A DNA stretch of 64,000 nucleotides, from contig NZ_BCQP01000027.1 in assembly GCF_001552135.1 (NCBI RefSeq), positions 1-64,000 of the forward strand, read 5' to 3'. Below the pieces are notes generated by a model. The model saw only the letters and a program-made list of their open reading frames with translations. It ran no database searches and was not told where the DNA came from. The stretch comes from Actinomadura chibensis NBRC 106107 (GTDB lineage: Bacteria; Actinomycetota; Actinomycetes; Streptosporangiales; Streptosporangiaceae). This document shows positions 1 through 6,499 of the stretch, piece after piece. Position numbers and translations under genes: made by a program. Each line of letters begins with the position of its first letter. Within the stretch, counting starts at the first letter, position 1.

Positions 1-91
1 TCGGCTTTTTCAGTTTGTAGGCGCGGTCGCCGACGAAGACGACCACGCCGATGTGGGTCTCGGTGACGGCGGCACCCTCCACCGGCTTCAC
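1..91 (-). CDS. 5' fragment of AAA/phosphotransferase-like kinase
   Basis: Only about 30 codons lie in the window, so this is an N-terminal fragment. Read from a GTG at 91, the peptide contains VVVFVGDRAYKLKKP, which resembles the opening of actinobacterial bifunctional aminoglycoside-phosphotransferase-like/AAA ATPase proteins (family knowledge). The GTG overlaps the TGA of the CBS-BON gene (bases 88-91 read GTGA on the minus strand), so the two are probably translationally coupled, with CBS-BON first. No good Shine-Dalgarno site is visible, which fits coupling. The function of this family in stress islands is not settled. The identification rests on a short peptide. Confidence 0.5.
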   Translation of the reverse strand, partial: MKPVEGAAVTETHIGVVVFVGDRAYKLKKP

Positions 92-765
92 GCCCTCGGG
101 AAGGAGGTGGGACGGGTGTCGTCGTGGTCGTAGGCGAGGTCGTGGACGACGTCGACGACGCCCTCCGTCGCGGCGGTCATGCGCACGATGATCGGGATGA
201 GGCTCTTCTGCTCGACGCGTCCGATGATGTGAACGACCCCTTCCTGAACGCGGACGTTCACCTCGGCCGGGTCCTGCCAGAGCCGGTGGATCAGGACGTC
301 GCGGACGATCTCGTCGCGGATGTCGGCGTCGGAGCGGTGGAAGACGCGCAGCAGGTCGCGGCGGGCCACGATGCCGGTCAGCCGCCCGTCGTCGCCGACG
401 ACCGGGAGGGCCTTGAAACCGTGGGCGTTCAGCAGCCGGGCGGCCTCGGCGATCGTGGTGTGCGCGGCGACGGCGACGACCGGGCTGCTCATCAGCCCGC
501 GGGCGTCGACCGCCCGCGCCTTGGCTTCGGCCTGAGCGGGCCGCCGCAGCCGACGGGGGCCTGGTCGGGCGTCGCCTTTGCGTTCCTGCTTGTAGAGCAG
601 GTCGGCCTCGGTGACGATGCCGGTGAGGCGGCGGTCGCCGTCCACGACGGGGACCGCGCTGACGCGGTGCTCGGTCATCGCGTCGGCGATCTCGGTGAAC
701 GGGGCGTCCCCGGTCACCGTCACGACGCGCCTGGTCATGACGTCCGCGACCGTCAGGCGTTTCAT
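88..765 (-). CDS. CBS-pair and BON domain protein
   Basis: A 225-residue soluble protein with two CBS motifs (about residues 5-58 and 86-140) and a BON domain (about 148-213). CBS pairs bind adenine nucleotides and act as energy sensors; BON domains bind membranes or phospholipids (family knowledge). The ATG at 765 is chosen over a longer upstream reading frame because a GAGAGGAGAG ribosome site lies just before it and the CBS fold starts at once. It is divergent from osmC, and the 216-base gap carries two DevR-type palindromes. It ends in a GTGA overlap with the kinase-like fragment. CBS proteins are common members of DosR/OsdR regulons, so hypoxia or redox control is likely but inferred. 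Confidence 0.9.
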   Translation of the reverse strand: MKRLTVADVMTRRVVTVTGDAPFTEIADAMTEHRVSAVPVVDGDRRLTGIVTEADLLYKQERKGDARPGPRRLRRPAQAEAKARAVDARGLMSSPVVAVAAHTTIAEAARLLNAHGFKALPVVGDDGRLTGIVARRDLLRVFHRSDADIRDEIVRDVLIHRLWQDPAEVNVRVQEGVVHIIGRVEQKSLIPIIVRMTAATEGVVDVVHDLAYDHDDTRPTSFPRA

Positions 766-840
766 CGCTCTCTCCTCTCGGTCACCTCCACCGTCCCGCC
801 CGGGCGGGCGGCGGGTCAGTGCCGAGCGTCCTTCGCGGCC

Positions 841-854
841 GGGACCTTCGGCCC
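841..854. promoter_or_regulatory. DevR/OsdR-type box (GGGACCTTCGGCCC)
   Basis: The 14-mer GGGACCTTCGGCCC is an imperfect palindrome matching the dormancy-regulator pattern GGGAC-N4-GnCCC at nearly every fixed position. It lies 76 bases upstream of the CBS-BON start (minus) and about 130 bases upstream of osmC (plus), with a second box at 900. Binding is inferred from the motif. Confidence 0.7.
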
Positions 855-899
855 CGCCGCCGAGCGGCCCGATCCGGCGACGTCCCTCCCTCCGTACCC

Positions 900-913
900 G
901 GGACCTTCGGCTC
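900..913. promoter_or_regulatory. DevR/OsdR-type box (GGGACCTTCGGCTC)
   Basis: Second copy in the divergent CBS-BON/osmC promoter, with one mismatch in the last triplet. It starts 59 bases after the first box. It lies 69 bases upstream of the osmC ATG, a suitable place for activating osmC. Confidence 0.65.
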
Positions 914-981
914 TTACCTGCGGAAACGAGGCGATCGACACTGAAGGTGGGTGAGGACCCGACCTGGAAAGGGGTGGCCCG

Positions 982-1395
982 ATGAGTGAGATGAGGGTCG
1001 TTCACCGCGAGGGCGACGCCTTCGCCGTGCTCGTCCGCGATCACGTGATCCACGTGGACCAGCCGTACGCGGCGGGCGGCATGGACGCGGGCCCGACGCC
1101 GGTCGAGCTGTTCGTGGCGTCCCTGGCCGCCTGCGCGGCACATTACGCGCGGCGGTACCTGGTGCGGCGCCACCTGCCGGCGGACGGGCTGGAGGTGACC
1201 GTCGGCTTCACCATGAGCGCGGGCGCCCCCGCCCGGGTGTCCCGGGTCGAGGTGCGGCTGCGCCCTCCCGTCCGGCTGTCGGACGAGGACACCGGCGGGC
1301 TGCTGGCCGCCGTGACGGGCTGCACCGTCCACAACTCGATCTTGGATCCGCCGCGCGTCGACGTGCGGTTGGAGAACGAGGTCACAGCCGCCTGA
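982..1395 (+). CDS. OsmC family peroxiredoxin-like protein
   Basis: A 137-residue cytoplasmic protein of the OsmC/Ohr superfamily, thiol-dependent reductases of organic peroxides. The two redox cysteines expected for the fold are visible: Cys51 in SLAACAAHY and Cys114 in TGCTVHNSI. The GPTPVELF motif precedes the first. The length is normal for the family. The ATG at 982 follows a GGAAAGGGG ribosome site. Two DevR-type boxes lie upstream and the neighbours are stress proteins, so induction under low oxygen or stationary phase is likely. The exact substrate (organic hydroperoxide or another oxidant) cannot be read from the sequence. Confidence 0.9.
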   Translation: MSEMRVVHREGDAFAVLVRDHVIHVDQPYAAGGMDAGPTPVELFVASLAACAAHYARRYLVRRHLPADGLEVTVGFTMSAGAPARVSRVEVRLRPPVRLSDEDTGGLLAAVTGCTVHNSILDPPRVDVRLENEVTAA

Positions 1396-1423
1396 CCCGG
1401 CGGGAGGGAGGTCCTGCTCCGAG

Positions 1424-1437
1424 GGGTCGTTCGGCCC
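1424..1437. promoter_or_regulatory. DevR/OsdR-type box, one off-consensus base
   Basis: GGGTCGTTCGGCCC, with T in place of A at position 4 but an intact right half (CGGCCC). It lies 60 bases upstream of the universal stress protein start, where an activator box is expected. It is weaker than the boxes at 841 and 3093. Confidence 0.45.
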
Positions 1438-1496
1438 TGGGAGCCATGCCTCACCGGGCGGTGGGATGGAGACGACCTCAGAAGGAGGAGGACGTC

Positions 1497-2342
1497 ATGA
1501 GCCAGGTCCTCGTCGGTTATGACGGAACGAGCGAGAGCGAGCTGGCGCTGCGGTGGGCGGTGCGGGAGGCCCGGCTGCGGCGGTTGCCGCTGACGGTCTG
1601 CCATGTCTGGCGCTGGCCGTTCCCCGTAAGCCACATCGACTACGAGGGGGTCGCCATCATCAAGAGGATGGGGGAGCACCTCCTCGACCACGGGGTGGCG
1701 TTGGCGCGGGAGCTGGCGCCCGAACTGGACGTGCGCTGGCGGCTGGACAACGGTAGCGCCTACGCCGCGCTCATGAGCGCTGGACATGACGCCGACCTCA
1801 TCGTGGTGGGCTCCCACGCGCCGGACGAGATGCCGGTGGGTTCGACCGCGCTGCGGGTGTCCACTCGGGCGAACCGTCCGGTCGTGGCCGTGCGGTCGCC
1901 CGACTCGCGCGACGGTCTGGTGGTCGTGGGCGTCGACGGCTCGGCGGGCGCGGACGCCGCGCTGGCGTTCGGCTTCGAGGAGGCGGCGCTGCGCGGCTGG
2001 CGGCTGCGGGCGGTATATGGCTGCTGGGAGCCCGGCGCGGCTCCGGACGGGGATCTGTCGCTGTTCGGCGACGAGGACAGGCTGCGCCGCGTCTGCGGGC
2101 GCGTCCTCGAGCGGGCGGTCGCGCCGTGGCTCGTGAAGTATCCCCACGTCCAGGCCACGACGTCGCTGGTGCTGAAGTCGCCGCGCGAGGCGCTGTTCGA
2201 GGCCGCCGAGGACGCCGGCCTCGCGGTGGTGGGCGCGCGCGGCACCGGCGTGGTCGAGGCGCTGACCCTCGGCGCGACCAGCGACGCCCTGCTCAAGCAC
2301 GCCCCCTGCACGGTGGCCGTCGTCCCGCAGCGGTTCATGTGA
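1497..2342 (+). CDS. Tandem universal stress protein
   Basis: A 281-residue protein with two UspA domains (about 1-140 and 142-281). Each begins with a short beta strand (VLVGYDG; VVVGVDG) and ends with the ATP-binding G-x2-G-x9-G[ST] pattern, clearest in GARGTGVVEALTLGATS of the second domain. Tandem Usp proteins bind ATP and are classic members of the mycobacterial DosR regulon (established knowledge). The ATG at 1497 is chosen because a GAAGGAGGAGG ribosome site precedes it and the Usp fold starts at residue 3; the frame remains open further upstream. A degenerate DevR box lies upstream. A 9-bp hairpin separates it from the downstream cyclic-nucleotide-binding-like gene. Confidence 0.92.
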   Translation: MSQVLVGYDGTSESELALRWAVREARLRRLPLTVCHVWRWPFPVSHIDYEGVAIIKRMGEHLLDHGVALARELAPELDVRWRLDNGSAYAALMSAGHDADLIVVGSHAPDEMPVGSTALRVSTRANRPVVAVRSPDSRDGLVVVGVDGSAGADAALAFGFEEAALRGWRLRAVYGCWEPGAAPDGDLSLFGDEDRLRRVCGRVLERAVAPWLVKYPHVQATTSLVLKSPREALFEAAEDAGLAVVGARGTGVVEALTLGATSDALLKHAPCTVAVVPQRFM

Positions 2343-2345
2343 CGT

Positions 2346-2368
2346 CACGGGGCCCCACCGGCCCCGTG
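2346..2368 (+). terminator. Hairpin between usp and CNB gene
   Basis: CACGGGGCC and GGCCCCGTG form a perfect 9-bp stem around a 5-base loop, starting 4 bases after the usp stop. No T tract follows. It may be a weak terminator, an attenuator, or a stabiliser of the usp mRNA 3' end. Confidence 0.4.
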
Positions 2369-2407
2369 CTCGCGGGGTTCTGGAGATTCGGAGGGAGGAC
2401 GAGTCAG

Positions 2408-2890
2408 GTGACCATGGTGACGGCGGACGATCTCAAGCGCGAGCCGTTCCTGAGCGGGATGCGGACCGCCGATCTGACGCGGCTGGCGACCGCGGCCCGG
2501 TTCACCGTCGTCCCCGAGGGGCGGCGCCTCTTCGAGGAGCGGACTCCGGCCGAGCGGTTCTGGTTGCTCCAGGAGGGGACGGTGGACGTCGACCTGCACA
2601 CGCCCGACCGCGGGCGGGTCGTCATCGAGACGTTGGGCCCGGGTTCCGTGGTGGGCTGGTCGTGGCTGTTCCGCCCGCACCTGTGGCGGTTCGGGGGAGT
2701 CGCGACCACGCCGGTCACGGGGATCGAGTTCGACGGGCGGCTGGCCCGGACGCTCTGCGCGATCGATCCATCGCTGGGGTACGAGCTGACACGCCGCTTC
2801 GGCGAACTGATCGTCGAACGACTTGAGGCCGCCCGGACATGGTTGACAACGCCCACAGGGACACCCCCAACCCCGTCGGCGATGCTCTGA
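2408..2890 (+). CDS. Stand-alone cyclic nucleotide-binding-like (CRP N-domain) protein
   Basis: A 160-residue protein made almost entirely of a CRP/cNMP-binding beta-roll (about residues 5-135). No helix-turn-helix, kinase or channel follows, so it is a sensor-like domain alone. The region LQEGTVDVDLHTPD and the later LGPGSVVGWSWLF match the roll and the phosphate-binding-cassette area, but the canonical RxA of cAMP binders is absent. Binding of cAMP is therefore doubtful. The GTG at 2408 is chosen over the ATG at 2414 because GGAGGGAGG sits 8 bases before it. It is 65 bases after usp and probably shares its promoter. Similar small proteins accompany Usp genes in actinomycete stress clusters. 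Confidence 0.75.
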   Translation: MTMVTADDLKREPFLSGMRTADLTRLATAARFTVVPEGRRLFEERTPAERFWLLQEGTVDVDLHTPDRGRVVIETLGPGSVVGWSWLFRPHLWRFGGVATTPVTGIEFDGRLARTLCAIDPSLGYELTRRFGELIVERLEAARTWLTTPTGTPPTPSAML

Positions 2891-3092
2891 GAGATCGACG
2901 GTGACTCCGCCCGGGTGCGCAGGGGCACTCGCCAGGCCGCCTCGTCACCGTCCCGAACGGTCGAGGCGAGAGAAGCCCTCCGCCGCTTAGGCAGCGTTTC
3001 GAGCTGGACGGTGCGTGGTCTCCCACTTCTCCGTCCCATTCCTGGGCTTCTCTCGCCGATTACATTCCACCGCGCCGGAGCGACGGCGACCA

Positions 3093-3106
3093 GGGACGAA
3101 GGTCCC
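3093..3106. promoter_or_regulatory. DevR/OsdR-type box (GGGACGAAGGTCCC)
   Basis: Strong match, with both half-sites (GGGAC and GTCCC) intact. It lies 115 bases upstream of the aldolase start. The 317-base gap 2891-3207 holds this box and the one at 3159; I see no gene or strong terminator in it. Confidence 0.75.
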
Positions 3107-3158
3107 TACGGCCGCGCGGGCGCTCGCGCGTCGGAGGCCGCCCACCGGTCCAGGCAGC

Positions 3159-3172
3159 GGGACCTTCGCCCC
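3159..3172. promoter_or_regulatory. DevR/OsdR-type box (GGGACCTTCGCCCC)
   Basis: Promoter-proximal copy, 36 bases from its end to the aldolase ATG. One mismatch (C for G) in the right half. Spacing to the box at 3093 is 66 bases start to start. Confidence 0.65.
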
Positions 3173-3207
3173 TAGGGGGCCCCGCGGCCTCGACGGATGC
3201 TGGCCCC

Positions 3208-4257
3208 ATGGAACTCAAGGAGACGCTGGGCGACGAGGCGCAGTTCCTCCTCGCCCACGAATGCGAAACGATCTCGCGTGACCGGTTGCAGCTTCCGGGG
3301 CCCGACTTCGTCGACCGGGTGCTCGCCGCGAGTGACCGGCCGCCGGCCGTCCTGCGCAATCTGCAGCACGTGTTCGACACCGGCCGCTTGGCGGGCACCG
3401 GGTACCTGTCGATACTCCCGGTCGACCAAGGCGTCGAGCATTCGGCGGCCGCGTCGTTCGCCCCGAACCCCGCCTACTTCGACCCGGCGAACCTGTGCCA
3501 GTTGGCCGTTGAGGCGGGCTGCAACGCCATCGCCAGCACCGTCGGCGTCCTCGGAATGACATCCCGTCGCTACGCGCATCGGATCCCATTCATCGCCAAG
3601 CTCAACCACAACCAGCTCCTCAGCTACCCCAACACCTATGACCAGGTCATGTTCGCCTCCGTCCGGCAGGCCTTCGACCTCGGCGCCGTCGCCGTCGGAG
3701 CCACCGTCTACTTCGGCGCGCCGGACAGCATGCGGCAGCTCCAGGAGGTGCGGGAGGCGTTCGCGCACGCGCACGAGCTGGGCATGTTCACTGTCCTGTG
3801 GGCCTACCTGCGCAACGGTGCGTTCAAGAAGGACGACGTCGACTACCACGTCAGCGCCGACCTGACCGGACAGGCCAACCATCTGGCGGCCACCGTCGAA
3901 GCCGACATCGTCAAGCAGAAGCAGCCGGAGAACAACGGCGGGTTCCGCGCGCTCGGCTTCGGTAAGACCGACGACCGCGTGTACGACGAGCTGACCACGT
4001 CCCACCCCGTCGACCTCACCCGCTGGCAGGTCGCCAACTGCTACATGGGGCGGGTCGGTCTGATCAATTCCGGCGGCGCGTCGGCGGGTGGAGGGGATCT
4101 GTCCAAGGCCGTTCGTACCGCGGTCGTCAACAAGCGGGCGGGCGGCATGGGCCTGATCGTCGGGCGCAAGTCGTTCCAGCGCCCCCGGGAAGAGGGCGTC
4201 GCGCTCATCCACGCGGTCCAGGACGTCTACCTCGACGACTCCGTCACCATCGCCTGA
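3208..4257 (+). CDS. fbaB: Class I fructose-bisphosphate aldolase (DhnA type)
   Basis: A 349-residue TIM-barrel enzyme of the bacterial/archaeal class I (Schiff-base) aldolase family, which cleaves fructose-1,6-bisphosphate to dihydroxyacetone phosphate and glyceraldehyde-3-phosphate. Family landmarks include LSILPVDQGVEHS, IAKLNHNQLLSYPN, VGATVYFG and the C-terminal GLIVGRKSFQRP, where the lysine is a plausible Schiff-base residue. Length is normal. The ATG at 3208 has no clear ribosome site. Two DevR-type boxes lie at -115 and -49, so it looks like an oxygen- or redox-controlled isozyme. That would suit glycolysis or gluconeogenesis in non-growing cells. Confidence 0.9.
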   Translation: MELKETLGDEAQFLLAHECETISRDRLQLPGPDFVDRVLAASDRPPAVLRNLQHVFDTGRLAGTGYLSILPVDQGVEHSAAASFAPNPAYFDPANLCQLAVEAGCNAIASTVGVLGMTSRRYAHRIPFIAKLNHNQLLSYPNTYDQVMFASVRQAFDLGAVAVGATVYFGAPDSMRQLQEVREAFAHAHELGMFTVLWAYLRNGAFKKDDVDYHVSADLTGQANHLAATVEADIVKQKQPENNGGFRALGFGKTDDRVYDELTTSHPVDLTRWQVANCYMGRVGLINSGGASAGGGDLSKAVRTAVVNKRAGGMGLIVGRKSFQRPREEGVALIHAVQDVYLDDSVTIA

Positions 4258-4271
4258 CCGCGGGCAGGCCC

Positions 4272-4382
4272 ATGGAGCAGGCGGCCTCTGCGGCGACCGG
4301 GCAGAGGGCGACCTCGCTGGCCCGCCGGCTCGAGCTGTTCACCCTGGACGGCTGCGTCGCCTACCTCACCCGCCGAGGCTGA
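4272..4382 (+). CDS. Possible 36-residue ORF or gene remnant
   Basis: A short open frame just after fbaB with no recognisable ribosome site. The peptide ends ELFTLDGCVAYLTRRG, which reads more like the tail of a lost protein than a designed small protein. It may be a relic or not expressed. I do not recognise it. Confidence 0.2.
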   Translation: MEQAASAATGQRATSLARRLELFTLDGCVAYLTRRG

Positions 4383-4414
4383 CCGGTCGTCCGGGTCGTC
4401 GGCCCCGCGGGCGA

Positions 4415-4428
4415 GGGACCTCCGGCCC
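4415..4428. promoter_or_regulatory. DevR/OsdR-type box (GGGACCTCCGGCCC)
   Basis: Good match, 75 bases upstream of the DUF1876 start. A poorer look-alike (GGGTCGTCGGCCCC) starts 22 bases before it at 4393, giving a possible paired site. Confidence 0.65.
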
Positions 4429-4489
4429 TGCCGGGCTCGCTGTCGGACTCGGACGATGAAAGTGAAGGCCCCAGTCGAGGAGGCTCGCC

Positions 4490-4741
4490 ATGAAGGCCAA
4501 GGAATGGAGCGTGGAGCTCTACATCACCGAGGACGGCACGGACACCGTCGCCCGCGCGGTCCTGTTCAGCGGTGGCGAGAAGAAGACCACCGGACGCGGC
4601 CGCGCGCGCCGCAACCCGGCCGACCGCGAGGTCCCGGAGATCGGCGACGAGCTGGCCGTGAGCCGCGCCCTGGCCGACCTCGCCGACCGGCTCCACCACG
4701 TCGCCGGTGAGGACATCGCGCAGCTCGCGGGCCCGGCATGA
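4490..4741 (+). CDS. DUF1876 protein (Rv1738/Rv2632c-like)
   Basis: An 83-residue soluble protein with the DUF1876 pattern: KEWSVELYITEDG at the N-terminus, a central Arg/Lys-rich stretch, then a helical AVSRALADLADRLHH segment. Mycobacterium tuberculosis Rv1738, of the same family, is strongly DosR-induced and resembles ribosome hibernation factors (established knowledge); a dormancy role here is an inference. The ATG at 4490 follows GAGGAGGCTCGCC. A DevR-type box lies 75 bases upstream. It overlaps the next gene by ATGA, so the two form an operon. Confidence 0.85.
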   Translation: MKAKEWSVELYITEDGTDTVARAVLFSGGEKKTTGRGRARRNPADREVPEIGDELAVSRALADLADRLHHVAGEDIAQLAGPA

Positions 4742-5013
4742 GCCCCGATCGGGACGCGCCCGGGTCTTCCCGTCCGGCCGTCTCGACCGGATCCCCGCGG
4801 CTGCACTACCTCGTGGTGCTGGCCATCGCGTCGGCGGTGACGTCCGGGGCCCTGCGGCTCGGTGTCGCTCCCCGCGTCGTCCTGCTCTGCGCGGCCGCCG
4901 TGGCGGTCCTTCCCCTGACGGCGAGGTTCGGGATCGCCGTGCACGCCGCCAGGCGGACCCGGCACGCCGGCGCGGGGCGCAGGCGCGCGCGCCACGGCCC
5001 CCGGTCGCCGTGA
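4738..5013 (+). CDS. Small two-helix membrane protein
   Basis: A 91-residue protein starting on the ATGA overlap with the DUF1876 gene. It has a polar N-terminus (about 22 residues), two hydrophobic segments (about 24-42 and 44-62, the first containing HYLVVLAIASAVTSGALRL), and a basic tail rich in Arg and His. I do not recognise the family. Tight coupling to a DUF1876 gene suggests co-expression in dormancy. The tail could bind nucleic acid, ribosomes or acidic lipids, but nothing in the sequence shows which. Confidence 0.6.
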   Translation: MSPDRDAPGSSRPAVSTGSPRLHYLVVLAIASAVTSGALRLGVAPRVVLLCAAAVAVLPLTARFGIAVHAARRTRHAGAGRRRARHGPRSP

Positions 5014-5049
5014 CCCCGCGACCGAGGACGGCGGCGGCCGCCCGCGACC

Positions 5050-5070
5050 GGGACCGTGGTCATCCGGCCC
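5050..5070. promoter_or_regulatory. Degenerate DevR-like half-sites before ATPase operon
   Basis: A GGGACC half-site (5050-5055) and a CGGCCC half-site (5065-5070) lie 57-77 bases upstream of the first ATPase gene. Their spacing is wider than the 14-base box. This is weak evidence, noted because every neighbouring unit has a better box. Confidence 0.25.
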
Positions 5071-5126
5071 TTGGACCGCCTCCGGCAGGGCAGAAGTGAT
5101 GGAGCAGAGACGACAGGGGAGGCGTC

Positions 5127-5579
5127 ATGCCGACAGTCCGCGATCTTCTGGACAGGTTTCGTCCGGCCGGGGCTCCAGGAGCGGCGGCCGTCGCCGTTCC
5201 CGCGGACCGGCGGGCCGTCCTCGCCGCCGAGCTCGAACCGGTCTTCGCGCTGCTCACCGGGGTGGAGGACGACCGGCGCCGCATCGCCGACGAGGCGGAG
5301 ACGGGCGCGCGCGCCGCGCGTGCCGCCGCCCGCGAGCGGGCGGCGGTCCTGGTGGAGGAGGCCAGACGCGAGGCCGCCGCGGTCAGGGCGGCGGCCCGCG
5401 CCGCCGTCGAGCGGAGCGCGGCCGAGGACCGGCGGGCCCTGATGGCCGCCGCGCGGGATGAGGCCGCGCGAGTCGAGGCCGTCGCCGCGGCACGGTCGCC
5501 GGAGCTGGTCGGCCGGGCCGTGCGCGCCGTCGACGTCCTGCTGGGCGGGGGGACCGCGTCCCCCGGGGAGGAGGCGTGA
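5127..5579 (+). CDS. V/A-type ATPase peripheral stalk subunit (G/H-like)
   Basis: A 150-residue, very Ala/Arg/Glu-rich protein predicted to be almost one long helix (about residues 40-125), as expected for the G/H subunit that pairs with subunit E in the peripheral stalk. It is the first gene of a nine-gene run with GTGA/ATGA overlaps. The ATG at 5127 follows a GGGGAGG site. Sequence alone gives little family signal, since such stalk helices diverge fast. The position before the C subunit and the composition carry the call. Confidence 0.7.
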   Translation: MPTVRDLLDRFRPAGAPGAAAVAVPADRRAVLAAELEPVFALLTGVEDDRRRIADEAETGARAARAAARERAAVLVEEARREAAAVRAAARAAVERSAAEDRRALMAAARDEAARVEAVAAARSPELVGRAVRAVDVLLGGGTASPGEEA

Positions 5580-6499
5580 GCGCCGGATGGGTGGCCGGTC
5601 GGGTCCGGGCGCGGGGGCTCGCGCGGCGGCGGCTCGGCCCGGGGCGCGCCAGGTCGCTCGCGGGATGCGGCTCGCTGCACGACGCGCTCGCGAGCCTCGC
5701 GGCGACGCCCTACGGACACGGTGTCGCCGAAGGCCAGGATCTCGCGTCGGCGCAGCACGCGGTCGCGGAGACGCTGCTCTGGCATCTGCGGGTGCTGGCG
5801 GGCTGGCTGCCCCGGGGCGGCGCGGCGGCCCTGCGGGCGGTGGCCGGATGGTTCGAGCTCGCCAACGTCGACGGCCTGCTGCAGCGGCTGGACGGCCGCC
5901 CCGCGGAGGAGCCGTACGTCCTCGGCGCCCTGGGGACGGCATGGCCGCGCCTGCGGGACGCCCGCGACATCGCGGAACTGCGTGAGCGCCTCGCCGCCAG
6001 CTCGTGGGGGGACCCGGGCGAGACCGATCCCTGGGCGATCCGGCTGTTCCTCCGCCTGTCGTGGGCGGCCCGCGTGCACGGGCTCGGCGGACGGGCCACC
6101 GCCTGGGCCTCCGGGGCCGCCGCCGTCCTCGTGGCGGGCGAACGGTTCGGGGCCGGGCGGGAGCTCTCCCCGGCCGCGTCCGAGCGGGCCGCCAGGCTGC
6201 TCGGCCGATCGGCGGTGGGCGCGTCCGCGCTCGGCGCCATGACCGCCCGGCTCGACCGGGACGCGCGCTGGCCCCTCGCGGGCGTCGACGACCCGGCCGA
6301 GCTGTGGCGGGCCGAGGCCCGCTGCTGGAGGCGCCTGGACCGGGACGGTGAGCTGCTGCTGCGCGGCTCGGAGTTCGGCGCCGGACCGGTGCTGGGCGCG
6401 GCGGGCGTGCTGGCGGTGGACGCGTGGCGGGTCCGGGCCGCGCTGGAGGTGGCGGCGCGGGGCGGCGGGCCGATCGGAGCCTACGATGCGGTGGCCTGA
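5576..6499 (+). CDS. V/A-type ATPase subunit C (d-like)
   Basis: A 307-residue protein with the helical C/d architecture. This subunit is the socket that joins the central rotor shaft (D/F) to the membrane ring of K subunits. Recognisable segments are SLHDALASLAATPYG and a FELANVDGLLQRL stretch resembling the conserved FDxxNLxxLLR of the family. The GTG at 5576 overlaps the previous TGA as GTGA, with GGGGAGGAGG as ribosome site. Slightly shorter than the usual 320-350 residues. The order stalk-C-I-K-F-E-A-B-D supports the call. Confidence 0.75.
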   Translation: MSAGWVAGRVRARGLARRRLGPGRARSLAGCGSLHDALASLAATPYGHGVAEGQDLASAQHAVAETLLWHLRVLAGWLPRGGAAALRAVAGWFELANVDGLLQRLDGRPAEEPYVLGALGTAWPRLRDARDIAELRERLAASSWGDPGETDPWAIRLFLRLSWAARVHGLGGRATAWASGAAAVLVAGERFGAGRELSPAASERAARLLGRSAVGASALGAMTARLDRDARWPLAGVDDPAELWRAEARCWRRLDRDGELLLRGSEFGAGPVLGAAGVLAVDAWRVRAALEVAARGGGPIGAYDAVA

